From NCBI GenBank assembly GCA_016934985.1, contig JAFGRU010000048.1:1-56014 (forward strand): a stretch of DNA of 56,014 nucleotides, in the 5' to 3' direction. The position numbers and the translations under genes are program-made. Position 1 is the first letter of the stretch; the number at the start of each line of letters is the position of its first letter. Source of the DNA: Deltaproteobacteria bacterium. GTDB lineage: Bacteria; Desulfobacterota; Desulfuromonadia; Desulfuromonadales; JAAYDE01. Positions 51,910-56,014 of this stretch are shown here, piece after piece. The notes beneath the pieces were generated by a model, which did not search any database, had not been told where the DNA came from, and was given only the letters and a program-made list of their open reading frames with translations.

Positions 51910-52941
51910 TTACCAACCGATTAAAAACCCCGTTAAGCCCACCAATAAACCGACGAAAAAGTTGATCGCCTTGATGCGCAGAAAATCCCAGCGCGAGTCG
52001 GCCAGGAGGGGCAGCATTCCGTGTCCGTCCTGAACGATGGAGCTGGCCAGCAGGACGCTGAAGGGAACGGCCCCCTGGACGTACAAAGTAAGAAATACCA
52101 GGTGCGGCCCTGACTCCGGGACCAGCCCAACTACACAGGCGGTAAAAAGCAGAATCAGCTGATTTTCATGCATCCAGCCTGTGAGATGAAGGTAGTCCAC
52201 CAGGACATGCATGAGCAGCAGAGCCCCAAAGGTCCACAGGAAGACACGTGGCACGTGGGCCTTGGCAACATGTTCCCAGAGGTGGGTTTCGAGAAAATGA
52301 TCGGGAACCGTGGCGACGATGAAAAGCCCCAGAGCCGAGGTCAACAGAAGGGTTGCTTTGACCCAGTTCCAGACGGGTGGCCCGAGGTGACCGGTGAACA
52401 GGCCGAAGATGAAGAGGGTCAATGCCAGGGTCAGGGTGCCTCTGGCCAGGGAGCAGTCCCTCCATTGTTCCCAGATGTGGCCCCTGGGAAAGCATTCGCA
52501 GGTTTCTTCCTCATGGAGATCGAGTTCATGACTGGCCGTTGCCCATCTGGCTGCCCTGTTGCCGACCAGAACATCGGTCAAAAAGCCGGCAACAAGACCA
52601 ACCAGGAGCAAAATCAGAAAAATGAGCCCGGCAGTACCCGGAACCATGGTCAGCATGACGAATGACTCATCGCCGCTGGTAGCGATCATGGCCGCGACCA
52701 CCGCCCCCAGAGAGACCACCCCGTGGGAGAAGAGGGAGACAACCGCAAAAGCCCCCAGGCAGCCGGGAGTGGCGCCCAGAAAGGACGCCAGCAGGTACTG
52801 ACGCCAGCGGCTGCCGCGTAGTCCCCGCTGCCAAACACCCTGAGTAAGCACATTCAGGTATTCGATCACCAGCATCATGACAAAGACGAAACCAGTGATC
52901 ATCAGGGCATGGGTGACAGTATCGCGGAGAAGTGTAATCAT
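51910..52941 (-). CDS. Ten-helix putative metal exporter (ArsP_2/DUF2899 family)
   Basis: This 343-residue integral membrane protein has about ten hydrophobic helices in two halves. Conserved-looking features are GATPGCLGAF, GDESFVMLTMVP, the loop HELDLHEEETCECFPRGH and VPESGPHLVFLTLYVQG. These match a family described as putative heavy-metal or manganese exporters (ArsP_2). The His/Glu/Cys-rich central loop may bind metal. It is coupled to the CDF-NifX gene, and the pair probably serves one metal. The identity of the metal is unknown. Confidence 0.85.
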   Translation of the reverse strand: MITLLRDTVTHALMITGFVFVMMLVIEYLNVLTQGVWQRGLRGSRWRQYLLASFLGATPGCLGAFAVVSLFSHGVVSLGAVVAAMIATSGDESFVMLTMVPGTAGLIFLILLLVGLVAGFLTDVLVGNRAARWATASHELDLHEEETCECFPRGHIWEQWRDCSLARGTLTLALTLFIFGLFTGHLGPPVWNWVKATLLLTSALGLFIVATVPDHFLETHLWEHVAKAHVPRVFLWTFGALLLMHVLVDYLHLTGWMHENQLILLFTACVVGLVPESGPHLVFLTLYVQGAVPFSVLLASSIVQDGHGMLPLLADSRWDFLRIKAINFFVGLLVGLTGFLIGW

Positions 52942-53024
52942 GGCCTTCCCCTCTCATCCGGTCTCAGGCCGCAGGAGTTCGTTGATCTACAAGTGAAGCA
53001 CTTCCAACATTTTAAATCGCAATA

Positions 53025-53381
53025 TTATTTCTCCAACGAAAGAGATGAGCTGTCCCCCCCGGAAGACAAACGATTCTTGAAAGCCTCTAGCGCTTCCCGC
53101 ACGGTACCTCCTTCTACGGTTATGATCTTGATACCGGCGGCATGCAGAACCTGCGCAGCTTTGGGCCCTACCTGCACTGACACAACCGTGTGAACTCCAT
53201 GTTGAGCCATAATTTCGGAACTACGAACGCCGGCGCCACCCCGCGCTGAAACGTTGGGGTTTGGTACCGCTTCAAACTCCATGCTCTCAGGTTCCACAAA
53301 GATAAAATACGCACACCTACCGAAATGAGGTTCTATTTGCGAGTCAAGGTTTGTTCCAGAGGATGGAATGCAAATTTTCAT
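53025..53381 (-). CDS. NifX/NafY-like dinitrogenase cofactor-domain protein
   Basis: This 118-residue protein covers one NifB/NifX-type domain: MKICIPSSGTNLDSQIEPHF, GRCAYFIFVE, a glycine loop (SARGGAGVRSSEIMAQHGV) and VGPKAAQVLHAAGIKIITVEG. Members bind FeMo-cofactor precursors in nitrogen fixers, but free copies are common in anaerobes without nif genes, next to Mrp ATPases as here. AAGGAG precedes the ATG. It resembles the C-terminal domain of the neighbouring CDF transporter. Confidence 0.93.
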   Translation of the reverse strand: MKICIPSSGTNLDSQIEPHFGRCAYFIFVEPESMEFEAVPNPNVSARGGAGVRSSEIMAQHGVHTVVSVQVGPKAAQVLHAAGIKIITVEGGTVREALEAFKNRLSSGGDSSSLSLEK

Positions 53382-53438
53382 CGCCTGCTCCTTTGCGTTT
53401 TATAACAAAATCAAAGATTACCGTACACAACCCGTGGC

Positions 53439-54305
53439 TTATTCCAGATCTCGGACAGTTATCACTCTCCCTACACCGACATCGAGGAAACTCCTCCCCC
53501 ACGCCTTTTTAAACAATGCCCGCGCCGGGTCTCCGGAGCAATGGCAAGGTCCGACATATTCCACGCCCAGGGCCTTCAGCCTGGAGGCGACTTCCTGGAT
53601 TTCATATTCGGAGTTCCCCAGCAAATGAAAACCACCGCTCACCAGGAGAACCTCTTTGGAGATTACCTCCTTTGCCTTTTCCACAACATTGACGATGCCC
53701 GGATGCGCGCAGCCGGTTATAATAATCAGCCCGCCATCCGTATTGACGATCAGTGCCTGCTCTTCCAGGTAAACACCAAGTTCTCCGGTTGAATACACAT
53801 CCCGGCAAATCCCGGCAGCCTTGTTTATTTCAACCACTTCGGTCCCATAACTCCTTATTTTTTCCTTGAAGTCCATCGGGAAAGATTGCGGCAAATATGC
53901 GGTAACCTTTGAATTTTCCCGGAGGAAACTGAACAACCCCCCAATATGGTCCCCGTGGATATGGGAAAGAACGATAATGCCAATTTCAGTCGGCTGGATA
54001 CCTAACGCCCTCATGTTTCCGAGCAGCAGGGTACCATTCCCGCCGGTATCGAAAAGAATGGTTTTCTCCGGCCCTTTCAGGACGCAGGAAAATCCCCAAC
54101 CGGCAGCCACATCCATTCGATACGGATTGTTGTCGTAAAGCACCGTAACAGTAATATTTTTCAGATCGATTCCGGTGGGTTGGCGCAGTGCCTGACGCAT
54201 GGAAGATAAGCCTCTCTTGGCGGCAAAACTCGGAGGAGCAGTTGTGTGAAGCACGAGGGCTACAACGAATGCAACGAAATTTATAATGATGGTCTTGCGC
54301 TTCAT
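53439..54305 (-). CDS. Exported metallo-beta-lactamase-fold hydrolase (COG1237-like)
   Basis: This 288-residue protein has a signal peptide (about 1-29, ending PPSFA), then a metallo-beta-lactamase fold with LFDTGGNG, the zinc motif SHIHGDHIGG (HxHxDH), ITGCAHPGIVNVVEKAKE and a final His in GPCHCSGDP. The TGCAHPG and CHCSG motifs place it near the COG1237 group (dihydropteridine- or methanopterin-related hydrolases), whose members are normally cytosolic. The export signal is therefore notable. The substrate is unknown. It lies 58 bp upstream of the NifX-like gene. Confidence 0.88.
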   Translation of the reverse strand: MKRKTIIINFVAFVVALVLHTTAPPSFAAKRGLSSMRQALRQPTGIDLKNITVTVLYDNNPYRMDVAAGWGFSCVLKGPEKTILFDTGGNGTLLLGNMRALGIQPTEIGIIVLSHIHGDHIGGLFSFLRENSKVTAYLPQSFPMDFKEKIRSYGTEVVEINKAAGICRDVYSTGELGVYLEEQALIVNTDGGLIIITGCAHPGIVNVVEKAKEVISKEVLLVSGGFHLLGNSEYEIQEVASRLKALGVEYVGPCHCSGDPARALFKKAWGRSFLDVGVGRVITVRDLE

Positions 54306-54339
54306 GCTTAATCTACATTTTTCAGAATAATGAACTTAC

Positions 54340-54395
54340 AGCACCCATGGGAAGGGCATCTGGCGCCTCGATGAATGGCGTAGGCCCATCCTCCA
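54340..54395. repeat. Interspersed repeat, copy C (half element)
   Basis: CACCCATGGGAAGGGC followed by TCTGGCGCC and GATG aligns with the left arm and first hairpin of copy A at 6081-6191. It sits in the gap between the metallo-beta-lactamase-fold and DUF5320 genes. Confidence 0.6.
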
Positions 54396-54520
54396 ATAAA
54401 ATAAACAGTTGCTTTAATCTTTACCTCATATCAAGAAATCATAATTCCCCAGCTTTCCAGCCTTGTTCCGGGTAAATTTCAGTTTTTTTGGGAGGCCCTT
54501 ATCTCTTTCTCATCTATCTG

Positions 54521-54736
54521 CTATTTGCTCTCCTCCATCTCCTTGAGCTGCTCCTCGGCAAACTTCAGTTCATCTTTAAGCATTTCAATATGTTCTTTCA
54601 GGTCTTCCTTTTCTTCTTCTTTCGTCGGCCTTTCCGTTCCCCACCATGGCGGCGGCCCCCAATAAGGATGGGGCCAGGGACAGTATCCGTATTGGGGCCA
54701 GAGCAGGCGCTGTCTTACCCTCAATCTCCTTGGCAT
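54521..54736 (-). CDS. Small DUF5320-like protein
   Basis: This 71-residue protein has an aromatic/Pro-rich N-terminal half (YGYCPWPHPYWGPPPWWG) and a charged helical C-terminal half (EDLKEHIEMLKDELKFAEEQ) that looks like a coiled coil. This layout resembles DUF5320 proteins, which accompany NifX-like and Mrp genes in anaerobes. The N-terminal glycine/methionine-rich motif of typical members is replaced here, so it is a diverged copy. GGAGGG precedes the ATG. Confidence 0.75.
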   Translation of the reverse strand: MPRRLRVRQRLLWPQYGYCPWPHPYWGPPPWWGTERPTKEEEKEDLKEHIEMLKDELKFAEEQLKEMEESK

Positions 54737-55325
54737 GTTTCCCTCCGTGTTGAAGCTAAAAAAGTCTTTTAGGTATTAAGGTTGAGATTGTTTCACGACT
54801 ATAGTGTCTGGGGTATTTCTTTAGAAAAGAAAGGGCCTCCTTTAACCCGGCTAGTTATGTCTTTTGAACCCATATAACCTGAGGAGCCGAGATCTATTCC
54901 CGACTTTCGGTTGCCATCAGAGTTTCCCGAACGTTTTCCTGATGCGGACAGCAAATTTTTCCTAACCTCATTTTCAAGCCTAGCACCAATTGAATTAGTG
55001 GCAAATTGGCCTGCCAGGCATTTAATGCGATGCCTGGCAACCGGGTCGCCCGTACCAGGGGATGGCATTATTTCAGAGACATTTAGAGTTGGCGTAGCCG
55101 GACGGGATAAATTCAGAGAAACTGCTATGATCTAAATCTTGATGGGTTCTATTATAAGAATTGCCATGAAGGTCAAGCGAAGAAAGATGCTTAACCGTAT
55201 GTTCAAAAAATGGTTTTAAATCAATTTGGAAGGAAGAAATAAAACAAAATTTTCAAATTTGGCAGCACTAATCCACCAAGCCAAAAATCTCTCATCAAAC
55301 AGGGGTGAGCCCCGGCCCAGCGGGT
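54737..55325. other. Gene-poor 590-bp region between DUF5320 and marR-type genes
   Basis: It contains a strong hairpin TGCCAGGCAT/ATGCCTGGCA with an 8-base loop (55012-55039), a CCAATT/AATTGG inverted repeat just before it, and a minus-strand TATAAT (55151-55156) without a well-spaced -35 box. If that box is used, the DUF5320 mRNA has a leader of about 400 bases. An 89-codon frame here lacks a ribosome-binding site and resembles nothing I know. Confidence 0.5.
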
Positions 55326-55850
55326 TTATCTGGCCTGTGCCTCCGTAAATGACCCCGAGACAAGAAATGGCGATGCATCGATTTTCCTTGCTTGCATCAA
55401 GTCCACAATGCGGTGCAGAGAGCTGAGAATCATCAACTGCTCCCACTCTTTCAGCTCCAAAAACTCCCTGACAAAGGTCTCCTGAAGAGGCGGTGGCGCA
55501 TTGACCAGGAGTTGTCGGCCTTTGTCGGTCACATCCACTTCGGTCCGACGTTTGTCGGTTTCACTTTTCCTTTTGACAACCAGCCCTTTTCTTTCAAGGC
55601 GGGAAAGAATATCGGTCACAGTCCCCTGACTGAGACTGATGGATTGGCTCAACTCCGTCACCGAAGTCCGTTTCCGGTTTGACAGCTCCTGAAGAATTAC
55701 CAATTGGGGCCCTGTCAGTCCATACTCCCGGCTCAGTTTACAGGAATGCAGATCAATAGCCTGGGTAATTTTTCTAAGAGAAACAAGCACGTCCCTGCAA
55801 AGCAGGTCCGCGTTTATATCGTCTGATCTGATTTTTTCCAATATATCCAT
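55326..55850 (-). CDS. MarR-family transcriptional regulator
   Basis: This 174-residue protein has a central winged helix-turn-helix: LTGPQLVILQELSNRKRTSV, then TELSQSISLSQGTVTDILSR as the HTH, and the wing LVVKRKSETDKRRTEV with the family motif DKRR. Helices at both ends provide dimerisation. MarR proteins repress or activate adjacent genes in response to small ligands or stress. AAGGTG precedes the ATG. Its target could be the metal cluster to its left or a gene beyond the window edge. Confidence 0.92.
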   Translation of the reverse strand: MDILEKIRSDDINADLLCRDVLVSLRKITQAIDLHSCKLSREYGLTGPQLVILQELSNRKRTSVTELSQSISLSQGTVTDILSRLERKGLVVKRKSETDKRRTEVDVTDKGRQLLVNAPPPLQETFVREFLELKEWEQLMILSSLHRIVDLMQARKIDASPFLVSGSFTEAQAR

Positions 55851-55984
55851 GCATTACACCTTAAGCCAGTAAACGTCCAAGGCACTGACATTGTTTAAGA
55901 TGAGCTAAATCGCTCGGAGGGTTATTCACTCAACTTTCGCACCGCCATAAACGGTGGAACAAGTTGATTTCAAATTGTTTTTTT

Positions 55985-56014
55985 AAAAAATACAGGCCGG
56001 AAGTAGCATCGGCC
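55985..56014 (-). terminator. Possible terminator of a gene beyond the right edge
   Basis: Read on the minus strand, GGCCG and CGGCC-type arms around 9 bases are followed by TGTA and a run of T. The left edge of the stem may continue outside the window, so this is tentative. Confidence 0.4.

Noticed and set aside
54799-55068. 89-codon minus-strand frame
   Set aside because: It lacks a ribosome-binding site and includes the strong 55012-55039 hairpin. It may be a relic, but I cannot support it as a gene.

Overview
The window reads as a chromosomal segment of an anaerobic, Gram-negative Desulfuromonadales-like bacterium (Geobacter/Desulfuromonas/Pelobacter relatives). This is inferred from a def-fmt-DUF116-htpX-rsmB housekeeping block, a heme-c sensor of the DUF3365 type, NuoE/NuoF electron-transfer proteins, a sigma-54 regulator, a GEMM-class riboswitch, and a Mrp/NifX-like/DUF5320 set typical of anaerobes. 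Almost everything is on the minus strand. The only plus-strand genes are three between about 45.8 and 48.3 kb. I see no rRNA, tRNA, CRISPR, prophage or intact insertion sequence.

Region 1 (1-21.8 kb) is the most striking part. A class I cyclic-di-GMP riboswitch (21672-21753, minus) followed by an intrinsic terminator sits ahead of five same-strand genes. These encode a 3399-residue DUF11-repeat surface protein, a 1710-residue outer-membrane protein with three OmpA-like domains and a beta-barrel-like C-terminus, a 171-residue exported protein, a TPR/coiled-coil periplasmic protein, and a TPR/LysM lipoprotein that runs off the window. The gene pairs abut or overlap, except for a 203-bp gap that holds a repeat. 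Together they look like a c-di-GMP-controlled cell-surface or display apparatus.

Region 2 (21.8-28.0 kb) starts with an AT-rich 1-kb stretch without genes. A rubrerythrin-like protein follows, then a three-gene NuoE / NuoF / NfnB-like flavin iron-sulfur complex, probably an electron-bifurcating or transhydrogenase-type enzyme. Its promoter carries a 27-bp perfect palindrome between the -35 and -10 boxes, and its leader contains a closed, structured segment.

Region 3 (28.0-41.3 kb) is mostly housekeeping: a lipoprotein, a homocysteine methyltransferase/MTHFR fusion, an output-less heme-c/PAS sensor, a CoA-type Nudix hydrolase, rsmB, htpX, DUF116, fmt, def, a universal stress protein and a three-domain Aas-type phospholipid acyltransferase.

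Region 4 (41.3-49.1 kb) has an exported amidohydrolase, a rhomboid/rhombosortase-like protease and a VIT/VWA surface protein with a C-terminal sorting-type tail. The last has a good sigma-54 promoter and lies divergent from a sigma-54 activator. A lytic transglycosylase and a DUF350 membrane protein follow the activator. An orphan Cache-like periplasmic protein comes next.

Region 5 (49.5-56.0 kb) is a metal-handling cluster: Mrp ATPase, a CDF transporter fused to a NifX-like domain, an ArsP_2-type permease, a free NifX-like protein, an exported metallo-beta-lactamase-fold protein, a DUF5320 protein and a MarR regulator. Two kinds of interspersed repeats occur in the intergenic spaces.
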